Shown here one piece after another: positions 26,173-37,409 of a stretch of 64,000 bases of DNA. Both the position numbers and the translations under genes were made by a program. How positions within the stretch are numbered: the stretch's first letter is position 1; each line of letters opens with the position of its first letter. The DNA comes from Aggregatibacter sp. 2125159857 (GTDB taxonomy: Bacteria; Pseudomonadota; Gammaproteobacteria; Enterobacterales; Pasteurellaceae): NCBI RefSeq assembly GCF_017798005.1, contig NZ_CP072548.1, positions 124,001 to 188,000 of the forward strand, given 5' to 3'. Below the pieces are notes generated by a model, which saw only the letters and a list, made by a program, of their open reading frames with translations, ran no database searches and had not been told where the DNA came from.

Positions 26173-28881
26173 ATGCTTAGAACTATTGCAACTAAAATTT
26201 TTGGCAGCCGTAATGACCGTGTTTTGCGCCGCCTCAATAAAATCGTCGTCAAAATTAATAAACTTGAGCCGGAATACGAAGCGTTAAGCGATGAACAACT
26301 CAAAGCCAAAACGGCAGAATTCCGTGACCGTTTAGCACAAGGCGCAACCTTGGAAAGTTTAATGCCGGAAGCATTCGCGACCGTGCGTGAAGCCAGTAAA
26401 CGTGTGCTTGGCATGCGTCATTTCGACGTGCAACTTATCGGCGGTATGGTGCTTAACAGCCGCTGTATCGCGGAAATGCGTACCGGTGAAGGGAAAACCT
26501 TAACCGCGACATTGCCTTGCTATTTGAACGCGTTACCGGGCAAAGCCGTGCATGTGGTTACCGTGAATGACTATCTTGCCCGCCGCGATGCGGAAACCAA
26601 CCGTCCATTATTCGAATTTTTAGGTCTAACTGTCGGTGTCAATGTGCCAGGCATGTCACCGGAAGAAAAACGCGCAGCATACGCAGCGGACATTACTTAT
26701 GCCACCAACAGTGAGCTAGGTTTTGATTATTTGCGTGACAACTTGGCGCACGCCCCGCAAGAGCGCTTTCAAAAAGATCTCTACTATGCGTTAGTGGATG
26801 AGGTGGACTCCATCTTAATCGACGAAGCGCGTACGCCGTTAATCATTTCCGGTCAGGCAGAAGACAGCTCCGAACTGTATATTGCTATCGACAAGTTGAT
26901 TCCTGTCTTAATTAAACAAGACAAAGAAGATACCGAAGAATATCAAGGTACAGGCGATTACACGTTGGATTTAAAAACCAAACAAGCTTACCTGACCGAA
27001 CGTGGGCAAGAAAAATGCGAACAATGGTTAATTGAACATGGGTTCATGAAAGACACCGAATCCCTTTATTCACCGTCTAAAATTTCTTTGTTACACCACG
27101 TTATGGCGGCATTGCGCGCTCATACCTTATTTGAACGTGATGTGGATTACATTGTAAAAGATGGCGAGATTGTTATCGTAGATGAACACACCGGTCGTAC
27201 GATGGCAGGTCGTCGTTGGTCGGACGGCTTACACCAAGCCATCGAAGCCAAAGAAGGGGTTCGCATTCAAAGCGAAAACCAAACTGTCGCCTCTATCACT
27301 TACCAAAACTACTTCCGTTTATACGAGAAATTAGCGGGGATGACCGGTACGGCGGATACGGAAGCCTTTGAATTCCAAAAAATTTATGGCTTAGAAACCG
27401 TCGTCATTCCGACCAATCGTCCAATGATCCGTGACGATCGCACTGATGTGATGTTTGAAACAGAAGAATACAAATTCAACGCCATTATTGAGGACATCAA
27501 AGATTGTGTGGCCCGTAACCAACCTGTTTTGGTCGGGACAATCTCCATTGAAAAATCCGAATTACTCTCTAATGCGTTGAATAAAGCTGGCATTAAGCAT
27601 AATGTATTGAACGCCAAATTCCACGCACAAGAAGCGGAAATCGTCGCCAATGCAGGGTATCCGGGAGCCGTCACTATCGCCACCAACATGGCGGGGCGTG
27701 GTACCGATATCGTGCTGGGAGGTAACTGGAAAGCGGAAGTGGATAAATTGGAAAATCCAACGCCAGAACAAATTGAGGCAATCAAATCCGCATGGCAAGA
27801 ACGCCATAACATTGTAAAACAAGCCGGTGGTTTGCACATTATCGGTACTGAACGCCACGAATCCCGTCGTATCGACAACCAGTTGCGCGGTCGTTCCGGT
27901 CGTCAAGGGGATCCAGGTTCTTCCCGTTTCTATTTATCCTTAGACGATGCGTTAATGCGTATTTACCTCAATGAAGGCAAACTTAACATGATGCGCAAAG
28001 CCTTCAGCCAACCTGGCGAGGCCATGGAGTCTAAATTATTAGCGAAAGTGATTGCCTCTGCACAGGCAAAAGTGGAAGCGCACAACTTCGATGGGCGTAA
28101 AAACTTACTCGAATTTGATGATGTGGCAAACGACCAACGTCATGCGATTTATGAACAACGCAATGAATTGTTAGAAAATGACGATATTTCTGAAACTATC
28201 GATGTGATTCGTCAGGACGTATTCAACAGCGTTATCGATCAATACATTCCGCCACAATCACTGGAAGAACAATGGGATGTGCCGGCATTGGAACAACGTT
28301 TAAAACAAGATTTCGCGCTGGATTTACCTATCACCAAATGGCTGGATGAAGACAATCATCTGCATGAAGAAACCTTGCGTGAGCGTATTATTCAAGCGGC
28401 TACGGATGAATATAAACGCAAAGAAGAATTGGCCGGTGCACAAACCATGCGCAATTTTGAAAAAGGCGTAATGTTACAAACCCTAGATGAACTTTGGAAA
28501 GAACATTTATCTGCGATGGATCACCTACGCCGTGGTATTCATTTACGCGGTTATGCACAAAAAGATCCGAAACAAGAGTACAAAAAAGAGTCTTTCCAAA
28601 TGTTTACCGAAATGTTGGATGCCTTGAAATTAAGTGTGGTCACCACCTTAAGTCGCGTCCAAGTTCGCACACAAGAGGAAATGGAAGAAGCAGAACGTTT
28701 ACGTCAAGAATTGGCGCAACGTGAGGCGGCAGCAATGCAGTATCACAATGAAGAATCACAGGATGAACAAGGCGCTCAAAATGCGGTAGAAGAACACCAT
28801 AAAATCGGGCGTAATGAACCTTGTCCATGTGGTTCCGGTAAAAAATACAAACATTGCCACGGCAGTCGTGCCAAACATTAA
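26173..28881 (+). CDS. secA: Preprotein translocase ATPase SecA
   Basis: The 902-residue motor (E. coli 901) has Walker A in MRTGEGKTL (102-110), the [12 protein letters not shown]alker B region near 209-220, [18 protein letters not shown] in the second nucleotide-binding domain, and a C-terminal zinc motif [14 protein letters not shown]. SecA drives unfolded preproteins through SecYEG; secE also lies in this window, at 63188-63598. Its expression is likely set by SecM stalling. It is closed by an inverted USS pair. Confidence 0.98.
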   Translation: MLRTIATKIFGSRNDRVLRRLNKIVVKINKLEPEYEALSDEQLKAKTAEFRDRLAQGATLESLMPEAFATVREASKRVLGMRHFDVQLIGGMVLNSRCIAEMRTGEGKTLTATLPCYLNALPGKAVHVVTVNDYLARRDAETNRPLFEFLGLTVGVNVPGMSPEEKRAAYAADITYATNSELGFDYLRDNLAHAPQERFQKDLYYALVDEVDSILIDEARTPLIISGQAEDSSELYIAIDKLIPVLIKQDKEDTEEYQGTGDYTLDLKTKQAYLTERGQEKCEQWLIEHGFMKDTESLYSPSKISLLHHVMAALRAHTLFERDVDYIVKDGEIVIVDEHTGRTMAGRRWSDGLHQAIEAKEGVRIQSENQTVASITYQNYFRLYEKLAGMTGTADTEAFEFQKIYGLETVVIPTNRPMIRDDRTDVMFETEEYKFNAIIEDIKDCVARNQPVLVGTISIEKSELLSNALNKAGIKHNVLNAKFHAQEAEIVANAGYPGAVTIATNMAGRGTDIVLGGNWKAEVDKLENPTPEQIEAIKSAWQERHNIVKQAGGLHIIGTERHESRRIDNQLRGRSGRQGDPGSSRFYLSLDDALMRIYLNEGKLNMMRKAFSQPGEAMESKLLAKVIASAQAKVEAHNFDGRKNLLEFDDVANDQRHAIYEQRNELLENDDISETIDVIRQDVFNSVIDQYIPPQSLEEQWDVPALEQRLKQDFALDLPITKWLDEDNHLHEETLRERIIQAATDEYKRKEELAGAQTMRNFEKGVMLQTLDELWKEHLSAMDHLRRGIHLRGYAQKDPKQEYKKESFQMFTEMLDALKLSVVTTLSRVQVRTQEEMEEAERLRQELAQREAAAMQYHNEESQDEQGAQNAVEEHHKIGRNEPCPCGSGKKYKHCHGSRAKH

Positions 28882-28893
28882 TTGGAAATAAAT

Positions 28894-28939
28894 AAAAGTG
28901 CGGTTAGAAAAACAATGAAATTTTTAACCGCACTTTTTT
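28894..28939 (+). terminator. Inverted USS pair acting as terminator after secA
   Basis: AAAAGTGCGGTTA and TAACCGCACTTTT form a 13-bp stem that runs straight into TTTTTT on the plus strand, 12 bases after the secA stop. Confidence 0.85.
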
Positions 28940-28966
28940 CATGAATATTCAGTGAAGGATGGAAAA

Positions 28967-29365
28967 ATGAGGAAACCGCTTGTACAGGTTGCAGCCGGGA
29001 TTATTCGTAACGAATTTGGACAAATTTATTTAACTCAACGCTTGGAAGGACAAGACTTTGCCCAGTCCCTAGAGTTTCCTGGCGGTAAAGTTGATAAAGG
29101 GGAAACACCGGAACAGGCATTAAAACGGGAACTAGAAGAAGAAATCGGTATTGTGGTACTCAATGCACAGCTGTTTGAGCGTTTTGAATTTGAATACCCA
29201 ACCAAAGTGATTTCTTTCTTTTTTTATCTGGTAGAAGAATGGGTTGGCGAGCCCTTTGGGCGTGAGGGACAAGAAGGTTTCTGGTTGGCACAAAACGAAC
29301 TGAATGCAGGTCAATTTCCACCGGCAAATGCCAAACTCATTCAACGTTTATTAGCCGAATCTTAA
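28967..29365 (+). CDS. mutT: 8-oxo-dGTP diphosphatase MutT
   Basis: The 132-residue Nudix hydrolase has the box GGKVDKGETPEQALKRELEEE followed by IG (near residues 36-58). It removes oxidised dGTP from the nucleotide pool and so prevents A:T to C:G transversions. The ATG at 28967 was chosen because AAGGATGG lies 4 to 9 bases upstream; an in-frame GTG at 28952 would include that site in the coding region. secA-mutT is a conserved order. Confidence 0.93.
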   Translation: MRKPLVQVAAGIIRNEFGQIYLTQRLEGQDFAQSLEFPGGKVDKGETPEQALKRELEEEIGIVVLNAQLFERFEFEYPTKVISFFFYLVEEWVGEPFGREGQEGFWLAQNELNAGQFPPANAKLIQRLLAES

Positions 29366-29378
29366 CTCTCGCCCATAA

Positions 29379-29405
29379 AAAAGACCCAACAATTATTGGG
29401 TCTTT
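29379..29405. terminator. Terminator after mutT
   Basis: AAGACCCAA and TTGGGTCTT flank a short AT loop, preceded by AAAA and followed by T residues; it sits between convergent genes and could serve both. Confidence 0.8.
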
Positions 29406-29425
29406 ACGAAAAACAAAAAGCTTAA

Positions 29426-29686
29426 TTATTTTCCCATTGCTGCTTTAGCTTGTTTTAATTGTTCAGTTGCTTGGGAGCAAGCTTGCTCTTGTGCAGCTTC
29501 TGGTAAAGCAGATAATTGTTGTTTGCTTGCGTCATATTGTTGTTTCATCATCGCTTGTTGTGCTGCAGGTACTGCACTCACAAAAGAATCGATTTCAGCA
29601 AAATATGTTTCGCAGCTTTTAGATAAGCCGGCAGATGCGGACATTGCAAAACCGGATAATAATACTGCAACTAATAGTTTTTTCAT
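29426..29686 (-). CDS. Small secreted protein, DUF5339-like
   Basis: The 86-residue protein has a typical signal peptide (MKKLLVAVLLSGFAMSASA, cleavage before GLSKS). The mature helical part of about 67 residues has two cysteines (CETYF and QACSQ) that could form one disulfide in the periplasm. The start at 29686 is preferred because GGAG from the upstream in-frame ATGGAG gives a proper site 7 bases before it. The family is small and mainly from Pasteurellaceae, with no known function. Confidence 0.75.
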   Translation of the reverse strand: MKKLLVAVLLSGFAMSASAGLSKSCETYFAEIDSFVSAVPAAQQAMMKQQYDASKQQLSALPEAAQEQACSQATEQLKQAKAAMGK

Positions 29687-29792
29687 TTTTTTCTCCATAA
29701 TGGTTTGAAAATATCGCCTCAAGTCAGGCGACAGCCCATTATTAGACATTTTGCTCGGGAAAGAAAGTAAGAATTGAAAAACTAAAGTGAAA

Positions 29793-29869
29793 TGGCGCAC
29801 CCGAAAGGATTCGAACCTTTGACCGCTCGGTTCGTAGCCGAGTACTCTATCCAGCTGAGCTACGGGTGC
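29793..29869 (-). tRNA. tRNA-Arg(ACG), copy 1
   Basis: The 77-base cloverleaf reads GCACCCG...CGGGTGC-G-CCA, with anticodon stem CTCGG/CCGAG and loop CTACGAA, so the anticodon is ACG (A34 is normally edited to inosine). T-arm stem AAAGG/CCTTT. CCA is encoded. Last gene of the Ser-Arg-Arg cluster. Confidence 0.97.
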
Positions 29870-29923
29870 GTAGTTGACGTTTAATTTGCTCAGACCATTT
29901 TAAACAATAGAGTCGATTTAAAA

Positions 29924-30000
29924 TGGCGCACCCGAGAGGATTCGAACCTCTGACCGCTCGGTTCGTAGCCGAGTACTCTATCCAGCTGAGCTACGGGTGC
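29924..30000 (-). tRNA. tRNA-Arg(ACG), copy 2
   Basis: Same cloverleaf, length and ACG anticodon as the copy at 29793-29869, but the T-arm stem is AGAGG/CCTCT; the change is compensated on both sides. CCA is encoded. Separated by 54 bp from copy 1. Confidence 0.97.
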
Positions 30001-30017
30001 GAGACAAATTAAACAAA

Positions 30018-30111
30018 TGGCGGTGAGAGAGGGATTCGAACCCTCGATGGAGTTTTTGACCCCATACTCCCTTAGCAGGGGAGCGCCTTCAGCCTACTCG
30101 GCCATCTCACC
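30018..30111 (-). tRNA. tRNA-Ser(GCT)
   Basis: The 94-base type II tRNA has acceptor GGTGAGA/TCTCACC, anticodon stem-loop CTCCC-CTGCTAA-GGGAG giving anticodon GCT, a long variable arm (TATGGGGTCAAAAACTCCAT) and an encoded CCA. First gene of the cluster. Confidence 0.97.
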
Positions 30112-30131
30112 ACAATCGGTTTGTGGGCGGT

Positions 30132-30159
30132 ATAATACGGATTTATGACAATAAGTCAA
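30132..30159 (-). promoter_or_regulatory. Promoter of the tRNA-Ser-Arg-Arg cluster
   Basis: On the minus strand TTGACT, a 16-base spacer and TATTAT lie about 20 bases ahead of tRNA-Ser. A GC-rich segment follows the -10, as in stringently controlled promoters. Confidence 0.7.
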
Positions 30160-30236
30160 ATTATTTTTTCTGAAAAGTGCTTAAAATCAAGTTAGTTGTG
30201 CGATTTCTCAACAACTTCAAATATTACCTTCACAGA

Positions 30237-32252
30237 TTATTTCCCGCGTAAAATTGCCCGTAAATTGGCGATATGGCTTTGCGTTTTCGCCTGTTGCTGT
30301 TCCACACTTAACGGCGGTTTGTCTCGTTCCCATTGCAAATCATCTTCCGGTAATTCTAGCAAGAATCGACTTGGCTCCGGACGAATCAATTCGCCGAACT
30401 GACGCCGTTCCTTACATAAGGAAAACCACAGATTTCGTTGCGCACGAGTAATGCCCACATACGCCAAACGGCGTTCTTCCTCCACGTTGTCTTCGTCAAT
30501 ACTGGTTTGATGCGGCAAAATGCCTTCTTCCATGCCGATTAAAAACACATACGGAAATTCTAGCCCTTTGGAGGCATGAAGCGTCATTAATTGGACTTGA
30601 TCACTGTCATCGTCCTCTTCGCCCCGTTCCAGCATATCGCGTAAGGTTAAGCGGGTGACGATTTGGTTCAGATTCATCGGCTCGTTAAACTCATCACCTT
30701 TTAACATGTCAGCGACCCAATCAAACAACGTTGCCACGTTTTTGCTCTGCATTTCTGCCGCTTTTGGGCTGGTGGCGTATTCGTATAAATATTCTTCGTA
30801 ATGTAATGAAGTCAGCATGGAACGCACGGCGCGTTCAGGTTCGGAACGTTGTATTTCATCATTCAATTCGACAATCCAACGGGCGAATTTTTGCAACGCA
30901 TCATAGGCTTTCGGGGTGACCCGTTGAATCAGCTCAAAATCAAAAATCGCTTCAAATAAGCTGACATGTTTTTCTTGTGCCAGTGAACCCAATTTTTCCA
31001 GTGTTGCCGTACCGATTTCCCGTTTTGGCGTGTTCACAATGCGCAAAAACGCTGCATCATCATCTTGATTTACCACCAAACGCAAATACGCCATCATGTC
31101 CTTAATTTCCGCGCGGGAGAAAAAGGATGTGCCGCCGGAGATTTTGTATGGAATACGGTTTTGCATCAGAATTTTTTCCAGCAAGCGTGATTGGTGGTTG
31201 CCACGATACAAAATGGCATAATCGCGATAATGGGTTTTGGCGATAAAACGGTGAGCAATGAGTTCGCCCACGACACGTTCTGCCTCATGTTCTTCATTTT
31301 TCGCTTCAATAATTTGTAACTTTTCCCCTTCGCCTAAATTGGAAAAGAGTTTTTTGTCGAAAACATGATCGTTGTTATCAATGAGGATATTGGCGCAATG
31401 CAAAATGCGTTGGCTGGAACGGTAATTTTGTTCCAGTTTAATCACCCGTAACGCCGGAAAATCATCGCGTAACCGCACCATATTCTGCGGGCGAGCACCA
31501 CGCCAAGAATAAATAGACTGATCGTCGTCACCCACCACCGTGAAACGCGCACGATCACCTACCAACAACTTAATCAACTCATATTGGCTGGTATTGGTGT
31601 CTTGGTATTCATCTACCAACAGATAGCGAATTTTCTCTTGCCATTTTGACCGCACTTCGGCATTCTGTTTGAACAGTAGGGTCGGTAACATAATCAAATC
31701 ATCAAAATCCAAAGCATTGTAGGAACGCAGTTGTTTGTTATAGCGGTCGTAACAATGAGCGAAGGTTTGTTCTTGCTTATCACGCGCCAATGTCATTGCT
31801 TGTTGCGGGCTACATAAATCATTTTTCCAGTTGGAGATACGATTAATTAGCGTACGTAGTAACTCTTTGTCTTCCTGCAACAGATCAGCAGTGAGCTCTT
31901 TTAACAACGCCATTTGATCATGTTCATCAAACAGCGTCATGTTCGCTTTAAAACCTAAGTGCTTGTATTCACGCTTAATAATGTCAAACCCGAGGGTGTG
32001 AAAGGTGGACACAATGAGCCCTTTGGAGGATTCCTTACCAATGGACTGTGCCACACGTTCTTTCATTTCACGTGCGGCTTTATTGGTGAAAGTGACGGCG
32101 GCGATTTGCTTTGGAAGATAACCGCACTTACCAATCAGGTGAGCAATTTTGTTGATGATGACGCGCGTTTTCCCAGAGCCTGCACCGGCTAAAACGAGGC
32201 AAGGGCCGGACACATATTCCACGGCTTGTTGTTGTTGCGGATTGAGTTTCAT
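30237..32252 (-). CDS. rep: ATP-dependent DNA helicase Rep
   Basis: The 671-residue UvrD/Rep superfamily-1 helicase begins [14 protein letters not shown], then Walker [25 protein letters not shown] (motif Ia), [10 protein letters not shown] (II), [14 protein letters not shown] (III), [11 protein letters not shown] (IV) and [16 protein letters not shown] (V). Rep unwinds 3' to 5' and clears proteins ahead of the fork with DnaB. The ATG at 32252 was chosen because E. coli Rep begins M-x-LNP; an ATG 6 bp upstream (32258) is equally possible. Confidence 0.96.
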   Translation of the reverse strand: MKLNPQQQQAVEYVSGPCLVLAGAGSGKTRVIINKIAHLIGKCGYLPKQIAAVTFTNKAAREMKERVAQSIGKESSKGLIVSTFHTLGFDIIKREYKHLGFKANMTLFDEHDQMALLKELTADLLQEDKELLRTLINRISNWKNDLCSPQQAMTLARDKQEQTFAHCYDRYNKQLRSYNALDFDDLIMLPTLLFKQNAEVRSKWQEKIRYLLVDEYQDTNTSQYELIKLLVGDRARFTVVGDDDQSIYSWRGARPQNMVRLRDDFPALRVIKLEQNYRSSQRILHCANILIDNNDHVFDKKLFSNLGEGEKLQIIEAKNEEHEAERVVGELIAHRFIAKTHYRDYAILYRGNHQSRLLEKILMQNRIPYKISGGTSFFSRAEIKDMMAYLRLVVNQDDDAAFLRIVNTPKREIGTATLEKLGSLAQEKHVSLFEAIFDFELIQRVTPKAYDALQKFARWIVELNDEIQRSEPERAVRSMLTSLHYEEYLYEYATSPKAAEMQSKNVATLFDWVADMLKGDEFNEPMNLNQIVTRLTLRDMLERGEEDDDSDQVQLMTLHASKGLEFPYVFLIGMEEGILPHQTSIDEDNVEEERRLAYVGITRAQRNLWFSLCKERRQFGELIRPEPSRFLLELPEDDLQWERDKPPLSVEQQQAKTQSHIANLRAILRGK

Positions 32253-32261
32253 AGTCATTGA

Positions 32262-32492
32262 TTATTCACTTTGCGACCAGACATAAGGCAAAAGTGCCGT
32301 ATCCAACAGAAAAGACAATGGCACATCCAAAATCGGTAAGCCCCAGCGCTTTGCCATCTCGAAATCGTATTTCGTGCCGGCATAAGCGCGATAAGGCTCT
32401 GTCGGATCCACCAGTTTTACCACGGTGCCACAGGCGCTGGTGGTGAAAAGTGCGGTCGAAAAAAACAGTGTTTTTAGGGGTTGAAATTTCAT
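32262..32492 (-). CDS. YceK/YidQ family lipoprotein (DUF1375)
   Basis: The 76-residue protein has a lipoprotein signal with lipobox TSAC-G (Cys21). The mature part carries the family hallmarks YAGTKYDFE and [16 protein letters not shown]. It is probably an outer-membrane-anchored periplasmic protein of unknown function. It ends 9 bp before the rep start and may be cotranscribed. A USS lies in its signal-peptide coding region. Confidence 0.82.
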   Translation of the reverse strand: MKFQPLKTLFFSTALFTTSACGTVVKLVDPTEPYRAYAGTKYDFEMAKRWGLPILDVPLSFLLDTALLPYVWSQSE

Positions 32493-32555
32493 AAGCAGGC
32501 GAATTTTACACCAAATAGGAAAGGATAGGGCAAGGTTTCCGTAAGATTGCACAGG

Positions 32556-32592
32556 CAAAAAAATTGCGCCGTTGGTTTTCCTTCGGCGCAAT
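32556..32592 (-). terminator. Terminator after the outer-membrane barrel gene
   Basis: ATTGCGCCG and CGGCGCAAT (32563-32571 and 32584-32592) form a 9-bp stem which, on the minus strand, runs into TTTTTTT, 20 bases after the stop. Confidence 0.85.
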
Positions 32593-32612
32593 CTCTTTAA
32601 AATGCATTCAAA

Positions 32613-33158
32613 TTAGAAACGATAGGTCGCGCTTGTGCTGAATGTATTGCCTTTAATGTTCGTGCTTTCAAAGCGATGACCGGTGCGTAAATATTCAACG
32701 CCAAGTTCAAAGTTTGGCACAACGGCGGCTTTCACGCCGGCACCGAAACCATAACCTAAGTTCGTATCGCTGGCACTGTAGCTGCCATCGTGAGCATATT
32801 TTTTAAATTTCACCACTTCGCCACTGAGTTTCGCATAAGGCAAAATAGACGGTGCAACTTTATAACCTAGCAAATAGCCTACGCCTAAACGTCCTCGTTG
32901 TTCAAATCGGCCATAAGCGTTGTCTTGTAATTTGGAATCATGCGCTTTTAATTTTCCTTCCACGATACCCACGACATTTTCATCAAGTTGGAAACCGTAA
33001 TCAACGATAGCATCAATATTGGCAATACGTTTTGCACCTTCATATTTTGTTGTACCCACGCCAACCCCAATACCTAAATCAGTGAAATTAACATCGGAGG
33101 CGATTGCCGTTGTTGATACGATAGCCGCGCTAAGCGCTAAAAGTGTGAATTTTTTCAT
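32613..33158 (-). CDS. Outer-membrane beta-barrel protein (opacity/OmpA-barrel type)
   Basis: The 181-residue protein has a signal peptide (MKKFTLLALSAAIVSTTAIA-SDVNF) and an alternating beta-strand pattern, for about eight strands, ending in the outer-membrane sorting residue Phe (SATYRF). Visible strands include DLGIGVGVGTTKYEG, NIDAIVDYGF, LGVGYLLGYKV and LGYGFGAGVKAAV. It resembles small porin-like adhesin barrels; no ligand can be deduced. It is monocistronic. Confidence 0.8.
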   Translation of the reverse strand: MKKFTLLALSAAIVSTTAIASDVNFTDLGIGVGVGTTKYEGAKRIANIDAIVDYGFQLDENVVGIVEGKLKAHDSKLQDNAYGRFEQRGRLGVGYLLGYKVAPSILPYAKLSGEVVKFKKYAHDGSYSASDTNLGYGFGAGVKAAVVPNFELGVEYLRTGHRFESTNIKGNTFSTSATYRF

Positions 33159-33335
33159 AAGATCCTCTGCTGGATTGTGTTAAAAACGACCTGAGTATAG
33201 GCATTTTCACCGTCAGGATCAAGATCCATCAGCGATTTCACCGATCAGACAAGACAAAGTGCGGTGGGGCTTTTAGGTGTTTTTTAATCCCTTTTTTCTG
33301 GGGGATTTCCCCATGCGCCCTTGGCTGATTTTCGC

Positions 33336-33341
33336 TATAAT
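33336..33341 (+). promoter_or_regulatory. Possible -10 element of polA
   Basis: A perfect TATAAT, in GCTATAATACG, lies 33 bases before the polA ATG. The -35 position (ATGCGC) is poor. Confidence 0.4.
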
Positions 33342-33374
33342 ACGACAACATTTTATCAACATCATGAGATGATT

Positions 33375-36173
33375 ATGGCTCAAATTGCTGCAAATCCCCT
33401 TGTCCTCGTGGACGGTTCTTCTTATTTATACCGCGCTTTTCACGCCTTCCCTCCGCTTACCAACTCCAACGGTGAACCGACAGGCGCCATGTATGGTGTG
33501 CTGAATATGTTGAAAAGCCTGATTTCTCAAGTGCAGCCAAGCCACATTGCGGTGGTGTTTGATGCCAAAGGCAAAACTTTCCGCGATGAAATGTTTGAGC
33601 AATATAAATCTCATCGTCCGCCGATGCCGGATGATCTACGTAAACAAATCCAGCCCTTGCATGACATGATCCGCGCATTGGGGATTCCGCTGTTGGTGGT
33701 GGAAGGTGTGGAAGCGGACGATGTGATCGGCACATTAGCACGCCAAGCGTCGCAAAACGGGCAGAAGGTACTTATCAGTACCGGTGACAAAGACATGGCG
33801 CAGCTGGTGGATGACAACATTATGTTGATTAATACCATGAACAACAGCCTACTGGATTGTGATGGCGTGATTGAAAAATACGGCATTCCACCGGAGTTAA
33901 TTATTGATTACCTGGCATTGATGGGCGATAGCTCCGACAACATTCCCGGTGTGTCCGGTATTGGCGAAAAAACCGCATTAGGGCTTTTGCAGGGAATCGG
34001 TAGCATGGCACAAATTTATGCCAATCTGGATAAAGTCGCCGAACTGCCGATTCGTGGTGCGAAGAAACTCGGTGAAAAATTGCTTGCTGAAAAAGACATG
34101 GCAGATTTGTCCTACGCGTTGGCAACCATCAAAACCGACGTGGCATTGGCATTTTCCCCGCAAGAACTTGCCCTAGGTGACAGCAACAATGACGCCTTAA
34201 TCGAATATTTCGGGCGGTATGAATTCAAACGCTGGCTAGGCGAGGTGATGAACGGCACCAATTCTGTAACGCAACCGACGCATTCAGTGAAAATTAATCA
34301 CTATCAAGCGACGCCGGCAGTCAAAACCGATGAAAGTGCGGTTGAAAATGCCGTTAAATTTAACATCGATCGTAGCCGCTATGAAAACATTCTGACTGAA
34401 GCGGATTTAGCCCGTTGGGTGGAAAAATTAAGTGCCGAGGAACTGATCGCGGTAGATACGGAAACCGACGGGCTGGATTATATGTCCGCCAATTTGGTCG
34501 GCGTGTCTTTTGCGTTAGAAAATGGCGAAGCGGCGTATTTACCGTTGCATTTGGATTATCTCGGTGCGCCAAAAACGCTCGAAAAAAGCACCGCACTTGC
34601 CGCTCTCAAACCCATTTTAGAGAACCCGAATATCGGTAAAGTCGGGCAGAATCTCAAGTTTGATATGACCATTTTCGCCCGCAACGGCATTGCACTGCAG
34701 GGCATTGAATTCGATACCATGTTGCTTTCTTACACCTTGGATAGCACCGGTCGGCACAACATGGACGACTTAGCGAAACGCTATCTCGGACACCAAACTA
34801 TCGGCTTTGAAGACATTGCCGGCAAAGGGAAAAATCAGCTGACATTCAACCAAATCCCGCTGGAACAAGCGGGCGAATACGCGGCGGAAGATGCCGACGT
34901 GACCATGAAATTGCAACAAGTGTTGTGGGAAAAACTTCAGTCGCAATCCAGTTTGGTAGAACTCTATCAATCCATCGAATTGCCCTTGCTCGGTGTATTG
35001 TCACGCATGGAGCGTTGTGGTGTACTGATTGATTCTGATGCGCTGTTCCTGCAGTCCAACGAAATTACCGAAAGATTGACCGCACTTGAAATGCAGGCGC
35101 ACGAACTGGCGGGACAACCGTTCAATTTGGCGTCCACGAAACAGTTGCAAGAAATTCTGTTCGATAAACTCGGTTTGCCGGTGTTGCAAAAAACCCCGAA
35201 AGGCGCGCCGTCCACTAATGAAGACGTGTTGGAGGAACTCGCGTACAGCCACGAATTGCCGAAAGTGTTGGTGGAACATCGCGGTTTGAGCAAACTGAAA
35301 TCCACTTACACTGACAAATTGCCGCAAATGGTGAACCCGCAAACCGGGCGCGTGCACACCTCTTATCATCAAGCCGTAACGGCAACAGGGCGACTTTCTT
35401 CCAGTGATCCGAATTTGCAGAATATTCCGATTCGTAACGAGGAAGGCCGCCGTATTCGCCAAGCCTTTATTGCCCGTGACGGCTATAAAATTATCGCCGC
35501 CGACTACTCGCAAATCGAGCTGCGCATTATGGCGCATTTGTCCAACGATGCAGGTTTGATTAACGCGTTTGCACAAGGCAAAGACATTCACCGTTCCACC
35601 GCGGCGGAGATTTTTGGTTTGCCGTTGGAACAGGTGACGAGCGAACAGCGTCGCAACGCGAAAGCCATTAACTTCGGGCTGATTTACGGTATGTCCTCTT
35701 TCGGGCTTTCCCGTCAGCTTGGGATTTCCCGCGCGGATGCGCAACGTTACATGGATTTGTATTTCCAACGTTACCCGGGCGTGCAAACCTTCATGCACGA
35801 CATCCGTGAGAAGGCGAAAGCGCAAGGCTACGTAGAAACCTTATTCGGACGCCGTTTATATTTGCCGGAAATCAATTCCTCCAACGCCATGCGCCGCAAA
35901 GGCGCGGAAAGGGTGGCGATTAACGCGCCAATGCAAGGTACCGCCGCCGACATCATCAAACGCGCCATGATTAAGCTAGATGAAATTACGCGTGATAATC
36001 CGGATATTCATATGATTATGCAGGTGCACGATGAATTGGTGTTTGAAGTGCGGTCAGAAAAAATCGCGTTTTTTAGCGATCTCATCAAACAACACATGGA
36101 AGCGGCTGCTGAGCTTGTGGTACCACTGATTGTGGATGTGGGCGTGGGCGAAAACTGGGACGAAGCACATTAA
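33375..36173 (+). CDS. polA: DNA polymerase I
   Basis: The 932-residue protein (E. coli 928) has three domains in order. The 5'-3' exonuclease (about 1-290) has [29 protein letters not shown] and GDSSDNIPG. The 3'-5' exonuclease (about 335-525) keeps the [10 protein letters not shown] acidic pair. The polymerase (about 530-932) has [26 protein letters not shown] and [11 protein letters not shown]. It removes Okazaki primers and fills repair gaps. The ATG at 33375 gives [16 protein letters not shown], aligned with E. coli; a longer frame from 33321 is not family-like. Probably cotranscribed with the cupin gene 15 bp downstream. Confidence 0.97.
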   Translation: MAQIAANPLVLVDGSSYLYRAFHAFPPLTNSNGEPTGAMYGVLNMLKSLISQVQPSHIAVVFDAKGKTFRDEMFEQYKSHRPPMPDDLRKQIQPLHDMIRALGIPLLVVEGVEADDVIGTLARQASQNGQKVLISTGDKDMAQLVDDNIMLINTMNNSLLDCDGVIEKYGIPPELIIDYLALMGDSSDNIPGVSGIGEKTALGLLQGIGSMAQIYANLDKVAELPIRGAKKLGEKLLAEKDMADLSYALATIKTDVALAFSPQELALGDSNNDALIEYFGRYEFKRWLGEVMNGTNSVTQPTHSVKINHYQATPAVKTDESAVENAVKFNIDRSRYENILTEADLARWVEKLSAEELIAVDTETDGLDYMSANLVGVSFALENGEAAYLPLHLDYLGAPKTLEKSTALAALKPILENPNIGKVGQNLKFDMTIFARNGIALQGIEFDTMLLSYTLDSTGRHNMDDLAKRYLGHQTIGFEDIAGKGKNQLTFNQIPLEQAGEYAAEDADVTMKLQQVLWEKLQSQSSLVELYQSIELPLLGVLSRMERCGVLIDSDALFLQSNEITERLTALEMQAHELAGQPFNLASTKQLQEILFDKLGLPVLQKTPKGAPSTNEDVLEELAYSHELPKVLVEHRGLSKLKSTYTDKLPQMVNPQTGRVHTSYHQAVTATGRLSSSDPNLQNIPIRNEEGRRIRQAFIARDGYKIIAADYSQIELRIMAHLSNDAGLINAFAQGKDIHRSTAAEIFGLPLEQVTSEQRRNAKAINFGLIYGMSSFGLSRQLGISRADAQRYMDLYFQRYPGVQTFMHDIREKAKAQGYVETLFGRRLYLPEINSSNAMRRKGAERVAINAPMQGTAADIIKRAMIKLDEITRDNPDIHMIMQVHDELVFEVRSEKIAFFSDLIKQHMEAAAELVVPLIVDVGVGENWDEAH

Positions 36174-36188
36174 AACGAAGGAGAGAAT

Positions 36189-36506
36189 ATGTCACACAAA
36201 ATTATCCGTAGCGCAAATTTCACCGCCACCCGTGCATGGGGCGGCTTGGATATCACCGAAATGAATGGCATCAGCGTGCGTTTGCATTGGACAAATGAGC
36301 CTTACAAATGGCATATCAATGATGGCGAGGAAGTCTTTGCCGTAATGGACGGCGTGGTGGAAATGCACTACAAAGAGCGCGGCGAAGCCAAAAGCGTATT
36401 GCTAGAAACCGGCGATATTTTTTATGCCGGCATCGGTACCGAACACGTCGCCCACCCGCAAGGCGAAGCGCGGATTTTGGTGATTGAAAAGTCGGGAAGT
36501 GTTTGA
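36189..36506 (+). CDS. Small cupin-domain protein
   Basis: The 105-residue single-domain protein has cupin motif 1 around WHINDGEEVFAVMDGVVEMHY and motif 2 around ETGDIFYAGIGTEHVAHPQGEARIL, with His residues that could bind a metal. AGGAGA lies 5 bases before the ATG and 15 bp separate it from polA. Function unknown; such proteins are often small isomerases, dioxygenases or sugar-binding proteins. Confidence 0.82.
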   Translation: MSHKIIRSANFTATRAWGGLDITEMNGISVRLHWTNEPYKWHINDGEEVFAVMDGVVEMHYKERGEAKSVLLETGDIFYAGIGTEHVAHPQGEARILVIEKSGSV

Positions 36507-36554
36507 TCAATAAAGAACTTAACTGTTTCAGAAACATAATAAAATATGACCACT

Positions 36555-36580
36555 AAATCCGCCTAAAAGGATTTTTATTT
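36555..36580 (+). terminator. Weak terminator after the cupin gene
   Basis: AAATCC and GGATTT flank an 8-base loop and run into TTATTTT. The stem is only 6 bp. Confidence 0.5.
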
Positions 36581-36736
36581 TACAAAACACTGGCGGATAC
36601 AAAGTTATCAAGTGAGGTAATTTTCGTGTCCACCGCAACGTTTTAGTTTTCTAAGAGAGAAGTCATTAGCAAAAGTGCGGTAAAATTTAACTGTCCTTTT
36701 ATAGGCTTCCAAGATGCAATAAACAAGGAGATCACC

Positions 36737-37348
36737 ATGAAACTTTGGTATTCCACCACAAGTCCCTTTGTGCGCAAAGTGATGGCTGTGCTTAAATATC
36801 ATAAATTGGACGAACAAATTGAATTATTACGCGTGACATCCGCGTTCGATCCCAATTCACCACATAATCAAGACAACCCGCTCGGACGCATTCCGGCGCT
36901 ACAACTTGATAACGGAGAATGGCTGTTTGGTAGTTTATTAATCAGTGAATATTTCGATTCTATCGGACACAGTAAATGTTTATTTCCACAAGGAGAACAA
37001 CGTTGGCAGGTGCTGCAGGCGCATTCTTTGGTGGATGGCATTTTAGAAAATACCATTCCAATGCTTGCTGAACGCATGCTTCGCCCACAGGAAGAATGGT
37101 GGACGACACGGCATGAACAACTCAATGAACGTAATTGTCGTAGTTTTATTGAATTGGAAAAGTATCTGACAAAATTTGGTGAGCAGTTAAATATCGGTAC
37201 GATAAGTGCCGTCTGTCTTATCGACTGGTGGGCATTACGTCAAACTCAAATCGGGTTAGATTTAAACAAGATCTCCCCAAATTTAGTAACTTGGGCAGCG
37301 CGCATGAATCAGCATTATGATTTTTTAGCAGAGACCAAACCAAGATAA
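36737..37348 (+). CDS. Glutathione S-transferase family protein
   Basis: The 203-residue protein has an N-terminal thioredoxin-fold domain (MKLWYSTTSPFVRKVMAVLKY, then NPLGRIPALQLDNGEWLFGSLLISEYFD with the cis-Pro and Glu/Ser glutathione-binding turn) and an all-helical C-terminal domain. It resembles the YibF group. AGGAG is 7 bases upstream of the ATG. Substrate unknown. Confidence 0.85.
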   Translation: MKLWYSTTSPFVRKVMAVLKYHKLDEQIELLRVTSAFDPNSPHNQDNPLGRIPALQLDNGEWLFGSLLISEYFDSIGHSKCLFPQGEQRWQVLQAHSLVDGILENTIPMLAERMLRPQEEWWTTRHEQLNERNCRSFIELEKYLTKFGEQLNIGTISAVCLIDWWALRQTQIGLDLNKISPNLVTWAARMNQHYDFLAETKPR

Positions 37349-37364
37349 AACACCTAGGAAAATA

Positions 37365-37409
37365 ACCGCACTTTTATGCTAAAAATATACTGACTTTATG
37401 CTACAAAAA
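37365..37409 (+). repeat. 45-bp direct repeat with USS, left copy
   Basis: The stretch starts with ACCGCACTTTT and continues GCTAAAAATA...GACTTTATGC. It matches 41502-41546 at 40 of 45 positions in the same orientation, far beyond the USS core. Each copy is followed by an unrelated terminator hairpin. Confidence 0.7.
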
